Shown piece by piece: positions 1 through 6,140 of a stretch of 10,000 nt of DNA. The stretch's first letter is position 1, and the number at the start of each line of letters is the position of its first letter. The stretch is from assembly GCA_020216805.1 (NCBI GenBank), contig JAIWNN010000124.1, forward strand, positions 1-10,000. Direction: 5' to 3'. A program made the position numbers and the translations under genes. Source of the stretch: Desulfarculus sp. Its GTDB lineage: Bacteria > Desulfobacterota > Desulfarculia > Desulfarculales > Desulfarculaceae. A model generated the notes under the pieces. It made no database searches and was not told the origin of the DNA. It saw nothing but the letters and a program-made list of their open reading frames with translations.

Positions 1-7
1 GCCGACG

Positions 8-40
8 CCCCGCCCCCGGCGGGCCGGGAGCGGGGCGGGG
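8..40. repeat. GC-only inverted repeat downstream of paaK
   Basis: A perfect 9-bp inverted repeat (CCCCGCCCC at 8-16 against GGGGCGGGG at 32-40) with a 15-nt loop lies just past the paaK stop codon. It could form a strong RNA hairpin. On the minus strand no T-run follows, so a classical rho-independent terminator for paaK is not supported. On the plus strand it is followed by TTGGTTG, a weak T-rich tail, so it might end a plus-strand gene left of the window. The function is uncertain. Confidence 0.35.
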
Positions 41-77
41 TTGGTTGCTGGCGTCGCCGCGCGCTGGCGGCCGGCGG

Positions 78-1382
78 CTAGAGCTTGCGGGCGTCGAAGA
101 CGCGCTTGGCCTTGCCCTCGCTGCGCTCGATGCTCTTGGGCGGCACGCAGCGCACCTTGACCCCGATGCCGATGACGCCCCGGATGCGGCTCTCGATCTT
201 GCCCTCCACCTCGCGCAGCTTCTCCTCGCCCTGGTCGTAGACCTCCGGCTTGGCCTCCACGTCCACGCTCAGGGCGTCCAGGTAGCCCTTCTTGCGGATG
301 ATCAGGACGTACTGGGGCTCCACCTCGGGCATGTCCAGCAGGAGCGACTCGATCTGGCTGGGGAAGACGTTGACGCCGCTGATGATCAGCATGTCGTCGC
401 TGCGGCCGTAGACCTTCTTCATCTTGATCAGGGTGCGGCCGCAGGAGCACTTCTCGCGCTTGAGCTGGGTGATGTCGCGGGTGCGGTAGCGCAACAGCGG
501 CATGGCCCGGCGCTGGATGGCGGTGAAGACCAGCTCGCCCTTCTCGCCCAGGGGCAAAACCTCCTCGGTCACCGGGTCGATGATCTCCGGCAGGATGTGG
601 TCCTCGTTGATGTGCAGCCAGCCATCCTGGGCGTCGCAGTCGAAGCCCACGCCCGGGCCCATCATCTCGGTCAGCCCGTAGGCCTCCCGGGCGGTGATGC
701 CGATGCGCTCCTCGATCTCCTTGCGCATCTCCAGGGTCCAGGGCTCGGCTCCGAACACGCCCACCCGCACCGGCAGGGCGCGCAGGTCCACCCCCAGGTC
801 GCGGGCCTTCTCGGCGATGGTCAGGGCGTAGGAGGGCGTGCAGCCCATGGCGGTGACGCCGAAGTCCCGCATCAGGGTGATCTGGCGCTCGGTCATGCCG
901 CTGCTGGCCGGGATCACGGTGCAGCCGATCTTCTCCGCGCCCTGGTGGAAGCCCAGGCCGCCGGTGAACAGGCCCATGCCGTAAGCGTTCTGGAAGATGT
1001 CGTTCTTGGTGATGCCGGCCGAGGTCATGGTCCGGGCCATGCAGTTGGCCCAGGCCTCGCGGTCGGCGGCGGTGTAGGGACCGGTGATGGGCTTGCCGGT
1101 GGTGCCGCTGCTGGCGTGCACCCGCACCACCTCGCTCATCGGCACCGCGCACAGGCCGAAGGGATAATTGTCGCGCAGGTCGGTCTTGACCGTGAAGGGC
1201 AGTCGGCCCAGATCATCCAAGGATTTGACATCCCCAGGCTTCAGGCCGATCTCGTCCAGTTTTTTCTTGTAGAACGGCACCCGCTCATAGACCCAGGCCA
1301 CGGTCTCCTGCAGCTTGGCTAGCTGGAAGGCCCGCATTTCGTCGGCGGACATGGTTTCAAACTTCTCTTCCCACATGGCCAT
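78..1382 (-). CDS. paaK: Phenylacetate-CoA ligase (AMP-forming)
   Basis: This cytoplasmic adenylate-forming enzyme converts phenylacetate (or a related aryl acid), ATP and CoA to the aryl-CoA, AMP and PPi, feeding aromatic degradation or reversing amino-acid-derived arylacetate formation. The protein has 434 residues, the usual family length. It shows the ATP-binding loop SSGTTGKP at 91-98, the YGLTE motif at 235-239, the hinge region GRSDDMLIISG at 326-336 followed by NVFPSQIE, and a C-terminal EGKAKRV segment where K424/K426 supplies the adenylation lysine. A CSCGRT motif sits at 312-317, as in many PaaK proteins. The ATG at 1382 has GGGAGGG 8 nt upstream; the alternative ATG at residue 3 is less well spaced. 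The gene is divergent from the CxxCxxCC gene at 1666, with a candidate promoter and palindromic operator between them. The true substrate (phenylacetate, indoleacetate or another arylacetate) cannot be read from sequence. Confidence 0.95.
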   Translation of the reverse strand: MAMWEEKFETMSADEMRAFQLAKLQETVAWVYERVPFYKKKLDEIGLKPGDVKSLDDLGRLPFTVKTDLRDNYPFGLCAVPMSEVVRVHASSGTTGKPITGPYTAADREAWANCMARTMTSAGITKNDIFQNAYGMGLFTGGLGFHQGAEKIGCTVIPASSGMTERQITLMRDFGVTAMGCTPSYALTIAEKARDLGVDLRALPVRVGVFGAEPWTLEMRKEIEERIGITAREAYGLTEMMGPGVGFDCDAQDGWLHINEDHILPEIIDPVTEEVLPLGEKGELVFTAIQRRAMPLLRYRTRDITQLKREKCSCGRTLIKMKKVYGRSDDMLIISGVNVFPSQIESLLLDMPEVEPQYVLIIRKKGYLDALSVDVEAKPEVYDQGEEKLREVEGKIESRIRGVIGIGVKVRCVPPKSIERSEGKAKRVFDARKL

Positions 1383-1503
1383 CGCGTTCGCCCTCCCTAC
1401 GGCTGTGATTCCCAGTGCTCGGACCGTACGCCACCCCTAAGATTCCGGCCCCGCGCGGCCGGCCTCCCCCGCTCAGGCAAGACCTCGCTTTGCGACTATC
1501 AAC

Positions 1504-1533
1504 TTCATAGCACAAGCGGATTTGCAATTGCAA
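1504..1533 (-). promoter_or_regulatory. Candidate sigma-70 promoter for paaK
   Basis: On the minus strand TTGCAA (1528-1533, 4 of 6 to TTGACA) is followed after 18 nt by TATGAA (1504-1509, 4 of 6 to TATAAT). It lies in the only AT-rich stretch of the region, about 115 nt upstream of the paaK start. The -35 box is one half of a perfect palindrome, which would suit repression. The match is moderate, so this is a candidate only. Confidence 0.35.
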
Positions 1534-1556
1534 GCTAGCTTGTAGCTAAATTGTAA
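1522..1556. promoter_or_regulatory. Overlapping palindromes, probable regulator binding site
   Basis: TTGCAATTGCAA (1522-1533) and CAAGCTAGCTTG (1531-1542) are each perfect 12-bp palindromes sharing three bases. An outer imperfect inverted repeat pairs TTGCAATT (1522-1529) with AATTGTAA (1549-1556), 7 of 8. The block is AT-rich in an otherwise very GC-rich sequence and sits between divergent genes. A plus-strand -10-like TATGAT follows at 1558-1563 without a good -35. A dimeric repressor or activator site controlling paaK, the divergent gene or both is the natural reading, but the regulator is not in the window. Confidence 0.5.
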
Positions 1557-1665
1557 CTATGATTTTGCGGGCAATCGGCCGCTCGTCTCTCTAACCACCG
1601 GTCTTCACCGTGAATATCCTTGTGCGGCCAATCATGGGGAGCTACACTGGCCCCGGGAGAATCAC

Positions 1666-2217
1666 TTGCTCACCAGTCCGGAGTTCATCTGCGCCCGCTG
1701 CCACGCCCTGGGCCAAGGCTGCTGCCTGGCCCCCGAGGGACCCGAGCGCATGTTCGGCCTCACCGCCGGGGAGATCGCCGCCATCGCGGCGGCCAGCGGC
1801 TTGGAGCCCGGGGAGTTCCTGGTGGCCGACCGGGCGACCCCGGACTTTTTGGCGTTCCTGGCCGCCCTGAACCCGGTCTTTCCCCGCACCATGCCCGGCG
1901 GTCGCCGCCTGCGTCTGCGCCTGACCCCGGACCACGCCTGCCGCTTCCTGGGGCCGGAGGGTTGCCGCCTGCCGCTGCAGGCTCGCCCCATATATTGCCG
2001 CATCTATCCCTTCAGCCTCAACCCCCATGGACGGTTGATGGTGCTGCGCAACCCCCAGTGCCTGGCCCAGCAAGACGCCCGCTCCTGGCGCGAGGTGCTC
2101 AAGCGCCTGGGCATGGACGAGGCCGGGGTGCGGACGCTCTTCGCCCGGCTGGAGGAGCTGGCCGCGGAGCACCAGCGCCACCCTCCCTCGCTTGCGCCCC
2201 GGACCGACCCGGCATAG
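1666..2217 (+). CDS. YkgJ-like CxxCxxCC zinc/iron-chelating domain protein
   Basis: A 183-residue cytoplasmic protein with the cysteine pattern of the YkgJ (CxxCxxCC, UPF0153) family. Cys9-x2-Cys12 and the pair Cys19-Cys20 form the N-terminal cluster. Cys92, Cys100 and Cys111 lie in the typical context ACRFLGPEGCRLPL...RPIYCRIYPF, and Cys132 follows in NPQC. The family is predicted to bind zinc or an iron-sulfur cluster, but its biochemical role is poorly defined. The start is a TTG at 1666 preceded by GGGAGA with 5-nt spacing. No ATG or GTG in frame lies nearby upstream, and the CxxC motif begins only eight residues in. The rhodanese gene follows after 40 nt on the same strand, so the two may be cotranscribed. 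Family assignment is firm; function is unknown. Confidence 0.85.
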   Translation: MLTSPEFICARCHALGQGCCLAPEGPERMFGLTAGEIAAIAAASGLEPGEFLVADRATPDFLAFLAALNPVFPRTMPGGRRLRLRLTPDHACRFLGPEGCRLPLQARPIYCRIYPFSLNPHGRLMVLRNPQCLAQQDARSWREVLKRLGMDEAGVRTLFARLEELAAEHQRHPPSLAPRTDPA

Positions 2218-2257
2218 AATTCCCCCCGCGAAACACCCCAACCCCGGAAGCGCCGGC

Positions 2258-2743
2258 GTGAACCCCATCCCCGAACTCAAGCGCCAACTCCAGCCCATGG
2301 CCCTGATCCTGGCCTGCGCCCTGGGCCTGGGCTTTTTGTTCAACCTGGTCATGCCCCAGGGCCTGGGCTGGCTGCCCGAGGCCGTCAGCCGGCCGCTGTG
2401 GCAGCCCATGGCCCGCGACCAGGCCCTGGCCCAACTCAAGAACGGGGCGATGCTGCTGGACGCCCGCCCGGCCGGCGACTACTCCCAGGCCCGGGTGCGC
2501 GGGGCCTTGAAGCTGCCCCACGACGAGATCGCCAAGCTCTATCCCCTGATGAAGCCCCTCATCGCCCAGGCCCCGGTGGTGCTGGTCTACGGCCAGACCG
2601 TCAGCCGTTTCCCGGCCGCCGACGTGGCCCAGCACCTGCGCGCCCAGGGCCACGAAAAGGTCTACGTCATCGAAGGCTCCCTGGAGACCCTGGAAAAATC
2701 GGGCTTCCCCATCCAGCGCCCGCGCCGGGGAGGGGCCTCATGA
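2258..2743 (+). CDS. Membrane-anchored rhodanese-like protein lacking the catalytic Cys
   Basis: A 161-residue protein with an N-terminal membrane anchor (about residues 14-33) and a rhodanese fold (about 50-155). It shows the DAR..DY motif (68-74), the RGALKLP strand-loop (81-87) and a final YVIEGSLETLEKSGFPI segment typical of single-domain rhodaneses. Active rhodaneses have VYC at the catalytic loop. Here the loop reads VLVYGQTVSR (108-117), with Gly112 (codon GGC) in place of Cys, and the only Cys (Cys20) is in the membrane segment. Sulfur transfer by the usual persulfide mechanism is therefore unlikely, and a binding or scaffold role is inferred. The GTG at 2258 is preferred because GGAAG lies 7 nt upstream. 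A TTG at 2192 would overlap the preceding gene and has no ribosome site. The stop overlaps the next start (ATGA), indicating translational coupling with the MauE/DoxX gene. Confidence 0.85.
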   Translation: MNPIPELKRQLQPMALILACALGLGFLFNLVMPQGLGWLPEAVSRPLWQPMARDQALAQLKNGAMLLDARPAGDYSQARVRGALKLPHDEIAKLYPLMKPLIAQAPVVLVYGQTVSRFPAADVAQHLRAQGHEKVYVIEGSLETLEKSGFPIQRPRRGGAS

Positions 2744-3207
2744 ACGCGCTCCTGGAATCGCTCTCCCTCCTGGCCCGGCTGATCACCGCCGGGGTCTTTC
2801 TCTTCGCCGCCTACGACAAGGTCTGGGACCCGGCCAACTTCGCCGCCTCGGTGGCCACCTATGACCTGCTCCCCCTCTGGGCGGTCAACGCGGTCAGCGT
2901 CAGTCTGGCCTGGCTGGAGATGCTGGTGGGAACCTTGCTCCTGGTCGGCCTGCTCACCCGCGCCGCCGCCCTCTGGGCCTGCGCCCTGCTGGTCTTCTTC
3001 ATCGGCCTGATGACCTACGCCGGCATCACCGGGGCCGGCTTCGATTGCGGCTGCTTCCCCGGCGGTGGCGAGGCCGCCGCCCACCAGGCCGGCTTCGAGA
3101 CCGCCATCCGCGACATCATCTTTCTGGTTCCCGCCGTTTTCGCCGCCCTGCGCCCCGGCCGCTGGCTCAGCCTGGGCGGTGAACGAGGCTGGGCGGAGGG
3201 ACGGTAA
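2740..3207 (+). CDS. MauE/DoxX family integral membrane protein
   Basis: A 155-residue protein with four likely membrane helices, at about 8-26, 48-71, 74-94 and 121-138. The motif FDCGCFP (101-107) with Cys103 and Cys105 is typical of the MauE-like branch of the DoxX superfamily, whose members are linked to thiol/disulfide chemistry or membrane redox partners. AxDK (24-27, AYDK) after the first helix also fits DoxX proteins. The ATG at 2740 overlaps the rhodanese stop codon (ATGA) and has a strong purine-rich site, GGGGAGGGG, about 4 nt upstream. Family is clear; the substrate is not. Together with the rhodanese-fold protein it may form a small membrane sulfur or redox module (inference). 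Strong hairpins follow the stop codon. Confidence 0.85.
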   Translation: MNALLESLSLLARLITAGVFLFAAYDKVWDPANFAASVATYDLLPLWAVNAVSVSLAWLEMLVGTLLLVGLLTRAAALWACALLVFFIGLMTYAGITGAGFDCGCFPGGGEAAAHQAGFETAIRDIIFLVPAVFAALRPGRWLSLGGERGWAEGR

Positions 3208-3212
3208 GAGAA

Positions 3213-3255
3213 TTTGGGGGAACCCTTTTGGCCGCGCAAAAAGGGTTCCCCCAAA
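3213..3255 (+). terminator. Perfect 17-bp hairpin after the MauE/DoxX gene
   Basis: The arms 3213-3229 and 3239-3255 are exact reverse complements (TTTGGGGGAACCCTTTT and its complement), separated by a 9-nt loop. The hairpin begins 5 nt after the MauE/DoxX stop codon, so it probably ends that transcript or protects its 3' end. No T-run follows on the plus strand, so it is not a textbook rho-independent terminator. Its composition and C-rich trailing sequence resemble repeated intergenic elements seen in sulfate-reducer genomes (from memory, not checked). Confidence 0.6.
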
Positions 3256-3312
3256 CCCCCTCACCCAAAAGCGTGCGAAAGGCGCTGCGCGCCTTTCGCC
3301 GGGGGGTGGGGG
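3256..3312. repeat. Second hairpin with outer C-rich/G-rich stem
   Basis: The arms 3275-3285 (GCGAAAGGCGC) and 3289-3299 are perfect complements with a 3-nt loop. An outer stem can pair the C-rich strand 3258-3266 with the G-rich strand 3304-3312, including one G-U pair. Together with the preceding 17-bp hairpin it forms a compact structured element of about 100 bp between the two plus-strand operons. It looks like a REP-like dispersed element or a tandem transcription barrier. Copy number elsewhere in the genome is unknown. Confidence 0.45.
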
Positions 3313-3394
3313 CAGGAGAGGACTTGGTCCGTCCGCCGGCGGGGTTTAGGATCGCAAGACCGCTAGACTACGGACAAAACCGGGCCGGCGCTCC
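3313..3394. other. Non-coding spacer upstream of the dnaJ-like promoter
   Basis: The gap between the MauE/DoxX and DnaJ-like genes is 306 nt. It holds the two hairpins, this unstructured spacer, the promoter at 3395-3423 and the leader hairpins. No convincing small gene is seen here, and no CIRCE (HrcA) inverted repeat is present ahead of the chaperone gene. Confidence 0.5.
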
Positions 3395-3423
3395 TTGACA
3401 GCCCCGGGGGGGCGACTTATAGT
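3395..3423 (+). promoter_or_regulatory. Near-consensus sigma-70 promoter of the dnaJ-lemA operon
   Basis: A consensus -35 box TTGACA (3395-3400) is followed after exactly 17 nt by TATAGT (3418-3423, 5 of 6 to TATAAT). Transcription would start near 3430, giving a leader of about 84 nt before the ATG at 3514. It is the strongest promoter match in the window. The sequence before the -35 (CTCCTTGACA) has slight resemblance to a heat-shock sigma-32 -35 element, but the -10 is of the housekeeping type. Confidence 0.8.
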
Positions 3424-3433
3424 AGGTCTGTGA

Positions 3434-3486
3434 CGTCTCCCAGCCGAGACGGGGGATAACTTTACGCCCGATTCCAGGATCGGGCG
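3434..3486 (+). promoter_or_regulatory. Structured 5' leader with two hairpins
   Basis: Two perfect stems fit in the leader. CGTCTC (3434-3439) pairs with GAGACG (3446-3451) across a 6-nt loop. CGCCCGAT (3465-3472) pairs with ATCGGGCG (3479-3486), also across a 6-nt loop. The GGAGG ribosome site (3497-3501) lies 10 nt after the second stem and 12 nt before the ATG, so it is not sequestered by these stems. The hairpins may stabilise the mRNA or bind a regulator. No T-run follows either, so attenuation is not supported. Confidence 0.45.
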
Positions 3487-3513
3487 GTTAGGCGCCGGAG
3501 GCCGAGAGCCGCG

Positions 3514-4491
3514 ATGGCCAAGGATTACTACCAGGTTCTGGGGGTGGACAAGAAGGCCAGCCAGGAGGAGATCAAAAAGGCCTACCGCAAGCTGGCACTG
3601 AAATATCACCCCGACCGCAACAAGGAAGACAAAAGCGCCGAGGAGAAGTTCAAGGAGGTGGGCGAGGCCTACGCCGTTCTGAGCGATCCCAACAAGCGCA
3701 AGGAATACGACACCTTCGGCAGCCAGGGCTTCCGCCAGCGCTACAGCCAGGAAGATATCTACAAGGGCAGCGACCTCAACGACATCCTGCGCGAGATGGG
3801 CCTGGGCGGCGACTTCTTCAGCCGCATCTTCGGCGGCGGCCGCGGGGCCGCCGGTGGGCCGAGCTTCCGCACCTACACCTTCAACAGCGGCGGCCCCCGC
3901 CCGGACATGGGCGGCATGGGCTTCGACTTCGGCCAGGCCTACGGCGACGCCGGCATGGGCGGCCCCGCCCGGGGCACCGACCTGGTCTACGAGCTGCCGG
4001 TGACCCTGGAGGAGGTCTTCCACGGGGCCACCAAGATGGTCTCCTACCGCCGCGGCAGTCAGGTGGAGCGGGTCAGCGTCAAGGTGCCCCCCGGCATCGC
4101 CACCGGCAAGAAGCTGCGCCTGGCCGGCAAGGGCGAGCCGGGAGCGCCCGGGGCCCCGGCCGGCGATCTCTTCATCCGGGTGCGGGTGTTGGACCATCCC
4201 CAAATGCGCCGCGACGGCGACGACCTGGAAATCACTCGGGACGTGCCCTTCAGCCAGGCCGCCCTGGGCTCCAGCCTGGAGGTCACCACCCTGGACGGCA
4301 AGACCCTCACCGTGCGCGTGCCCAAAGGCACCCAGAACGGCGCCCGCCTGCGCCTGCGCGGCCAGGGCCTGCCCCACTTCCACGGAACCGAGCGCGGCGA
4401 CCTCTACGTCAAGGTCAACGTGCCGGTGCCCGAGCGCCTGACCAAGCGCCAGAAGGAGCTCTTGGAGGAGCTGGCCCAGGAGGGGTTGTGA
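3514..4491 (+). CDS. DnaJ-type co-chaperone without zinc finger (CbpA-like)
   Basis: A 325-residue class B Hsp40 that would stimulate DnaK ATPase and deliver client proteins. The J domain covers residues 1-70, with HPD at 32-34 and helix II and III motifs [18 protein letters not shown] and [16 protein letters not shown] Gly/Phe-rich linker runs about 98-150 and includes FFSRIFGGG and GMGFDFG. The DnaJ C-terminal substrate-binding domains follow at about 153-305 ([57 protein letters not shown]). The four CxxCxGxG zinc repeats of class A DnaJ are absent, so this resembles CbpA. The ATG at 3514 starts exactly at the conserved [11 protein letters not shown], with GGAGG 12 nt upstream. It is the first gene of an apparent operon with the TPM, nucleotidyltransferase-fold and lemA genes; 46 nt separate it from the TPM gene. 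Confidence 0.95.
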   Translation: MAKDYYQVLGVDKKASQEEIKKAYRKLALKYHPDRNKEDKSAEEKFKEVGEAYAVLSDPNKRKEYDTFGSQGFRQRYSQEDIYKGSDLNDILREMGLGGDFFSRIFGGGRGAAGGPSFRTYTFNSGGPRPDMGGMGFDFGQAYGDAGMGGPARGTDLVYELPVTLEEVFHGATKMVSYRRGSQVERVSVKVPPGIATGKKLRLAGKGEPGAPGAPAGDLFIRVRVLDHPQMRRDGDDLEITRDVPFSQAALGSSLEVTTLDGKTLTVRVPKGTQNGARLRLRGQGLPHFHGTERGDLYVKVNVPVPERLTKRQKELLEELAQEGL

Positions 4492-4524
4492 CCCCATCCC
4501 CGGCCCGGTTCGGGTCATCCGCCC

Positions 4525-4540
4525 AAAGGAGCGCGCCATT
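4525..4540 (+). promoter_or_regulatory. Shine-Dalgarno AAAGGAG placing the start at an ATT codon
   Basis: A perfect AAAGGAG (4525-4531) lies 6 nt upstream of ATT (4538-4540). The reading frame is open here and encodes a signal peptide immediately afterwards. No in-frame ATG, GTG or TTG is found between the preceding stop in this frame and 4694. This spacing argues for initiation at ATT, or for a base error or mutation in an original ATG. Confidence 0.6.
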
Positions 4541-5371
4541 TCTGCCCTGAAACCACTTCTTGGCCGCCGTTCCGCTCTCGGGTCCGGACGGGCCCTGATT
4601 CTGGCCGCGCTGCTGGGCCTGGCCCTGGCTGGCCCCGCCCTGGCCGCCCGGGACTGGCCCCGGCCCCAGGCACCCCTGGCCGACTACGCCCAGGTGGTCC
4701 CCCCTCCATACGCCGAGGCCATCAACGCCCTGGGCCGGGAGCTGTGGCAGAAGACCGGGGCCAGCCTGGTGGTGGCCACCCTGCCCGCGCTGGAGGACGA
4801 GACCATCGAGGAGGCGGCGGTGCGTCTGTTCCAGGCCTGGGGCATCGGGAAAAAGGGCGAGGACCGGGGGGTGCTGATCCTGGTGGCGGTGGCCCAGCGC
4901 CGCCTGCGCATCGAGGTGGGCTACGGCCTGGAGGGGGTGGTCACCGACGCCGCCGCCGGCCGGATCCGCGACCAGGACCTGGTGCCGCAGCTCAAACAGA
5001 ACCAGTACGGCCCCGGCCTGCTGGCCGGCTCCCAGGCCCTGGCCCGGCTCATCGCCGCCGCCTCCGGGGTGGAGCTGACCGGGGTTCCCCAGGCCAAGGC
5101 CAAAAAGCGCTCCTCGGGCTGGAACCTGGGCGGGATCTTCATCGCCCTCTTGGTCTTCTGGCTGTTGCTGCGCCTGGGCGGCCGGCGGGGGGGCGGGGGC
5201 GGCCTTGGCGGCCGGGGCGGTGGCGACTTTCTCACCGGCCTGCTTTTGGGCTCCATCCTGGGCGGCCGGGGCGGCGGCGGACGCGGCGGGGGCTTTGATT
5301 CCTTTGGCGGGGGCTTTGGCGGCTTCGGCGGCGGCATGAGCGGCGGCGGCGGGGCCTCGGGCGATTTTTAG
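4538..5371 (+). CDS. TPM-domain (YgcG-like) secreted membrane protein, ATT start
   Basis: Counting from the ATT, the protein has 277 residues. It begins with a signal peptide: basic region up to Arg18, hydrophobic ALILAALLGLALAGP, then ALA-A cleavage near residue 36. A TPM domain follows (about 45-180), with ADYAQVV, the TGASLVVATLP strand, GIGKKGEDRGVLILVA and the RIEVGYGLEGVVTDA motif. A membrane helix is at about 198-213, and the tail is Gly-rich, ending in SGGGGASGDF as is typical of this family. TPM proteins are extracytoplasmic and membrane-anchored, and often occur next to lemA, as here. Some have been reported with phosphatase activity or roles in membrane protein maintenance, but the role is mostly unknown. 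The conventional alternative start (GTG at 4694) would remove the signal peptide and part of the domain and has no ribosome site. CTG at 4547 is possible but is 15 nt from the Shine-Dalgarno. Confidence 0.85.
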   Translation: MSALKPLLGRRSALGSGRALILAALLGLALAGPALAARDWPRPQAPLADYAQVVPPPYAEAINALGRELWQKTGASLVVATLPALEDETIEEAAVRLFQAWGIGKKGEDRGVLILVAVAQRRLRIEVGYGLEGVVTDAAAGRIRDQDLVPQLKQNQYGPGLLAGSQALARLIAAASGVELTGVPQAKAKKRSSGWNLGGIFIALLVFWLLLRLGGRRGGGGGLGGRGGGDFLTGLLLGSILGGRGGGGRGGGFDSFGGGFGGFGGGMSGGGGASGDF

Positions 5372-5393
5372 GCGAGCTTGGCGGGAGGAACCC

Positions 5394-6140
5394 ATGCGCC
5401 TCAAACCACCCCACCGGCCCGAGGAGATCACCGGGGCCCTGGTGGAGGATCTGCGGGCCCTCCTGGGTCCGGACCTGATCGGCGTCGGGCTGTTTGGCTC
5501 GGCCGCCGGCCCGCGCTACCGCAAGGGTGTCAGCGACATCAACCTGATGTTGCTGGTCAGCGAGGCCGCCGGTCTGCGCCCCTCGACCCTGATCCCCTTC
5601 TGCCGCAAATGGGCCCCGGCCCGGGTGGCCACTCCCCTGTTGCTCACCCCGGACTACCTGGCCACCAGCCGCGACGTCTTCCCGGTGGAGCTGCTGGCCC
5701 TGGCCCACGGCCTGAAAATGCTGCAGGGGCCCAACCCCCTGGCCAACCTGACCGTGGACCCCGGCCACCTGCGCCTGCAACTGGAGCGGGAGCTCAAGGG
5801 CAAGCTCATCGCCCTGCGCACCCGGATCATGGCCGGCGGCGGCGAACCCGCCCTGACGGCGCTCACCCGCGAGGCCCTGCCCGCCTTTGGCGCCCTGTTG
5901 GCGGCGCTGTGCCATCTCCTGGCCGGAGAATACCCCCAACCGGCCCACCTGGCCCTGGAGCGCCTGGCGGAGCATGGGGTCAAGGTGCAGGCTTTCCGGG
6001 AGCTTGACCAACTACGTCATTCCCAGGCCCAGGCCCCGGAGGGGCGGCTTTTGGCCTTGTGGGAGCAAGCCCTGGCCGAGCTGGCCGCCATCTGCCATGA
6101 TTTGGACCAACCCCACGCCAGCCAAGGAGCAAACGCATGA
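5394..6140 (+). CDS. Nucleotidyltransferase-fold protein with altered metal site
   Basis: A 248-residue cytoplasmic protein. The N-terminal part carries the DNA-polymerase-beta-like nucleotidyltransferase signature: GLFGSAAG with Gly35-Ser36, followed by GVSDINLMLLV with Asp48 and Asn50. Active members usually have Asp-x-Asp, and here the second Asp is Asn. A third acidic position may be Glu99 in VFPVELL. The C-terminal half (about 125-248) is predicted mostly helical from its Leu/Ala/Glu pattern and has no motif I recognise. The ATG at 5394 has GGGAGGAA about 5 nt upstream and lies 22 nt after the TPM stop. The stop overlaps the lemA start (ATGA), so translation of the two is probably coupled. 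The fold is fairly sure, but substrate and activity are unknown. I see no HEPN-type partner that would make this a toxin-antitoxin pair. Confidence 0.75.
   Translation: MRLKPPHRPEEITGALVEDLRALLGPDLIGVGLFGSAAGPRYRKGVSDINLMLLVSEAAGLRPSTLIPFCRKWAPARVATPLLLTPDYLATSRDVFPVELLALAHGLKMLQGPNPLANLTVDPGHLRLQLERELKGKLIALRTRIMAGGGEPALTALTREALPAFGALLAALCHLLAGEYPQPAHLALERLAEHGVKVQAFRELDQLRHSQAQAPEGRLLALWEQALAELAAICHDLDQPHASQGANA

Noticed and set aside
45..1322. Long plus-strand open frame of 425 codons opposite paaK
   Set aside because: It is antisense to an unmistakable PaaK, and its Ala/Leu/Gly/His-rich translation is the usual shadow of a GC-rich gene.
2192..2257. Upstream TTG start for the rhodanese gene
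   Set aside because: It would overlap the CxxCxxCC gene by 26 nt, adds a Pro/Arg-rich stretch before the membrane anchor, and lacks a ribosome site; GTG at 2258 has GGAAG at good spacing.
3316..3513. CIRCE element or clear sigma-32 promoter for the DnaJ-like gene
   Set aside because: No TTAGCACTC/GAGTGCTAA inverted repeat is present, and the -10 fits sigma-70 better than the heat-shock consensus.
3346..5431. Long minus-strand frames opposite the DnaJ-like and TPM genes
   Set aside because: They mirror the codon pattern of the sense genes and show no domain of their own.
5394..6140. Nucleotidyltransferase of a HEPN/MNT toxin-antitoxin pair
   Set aside because: The neighbours are TPM and lemA, no HEPN motif is visible nearby, and the protein is longer than a minimal MNT antitoxin.
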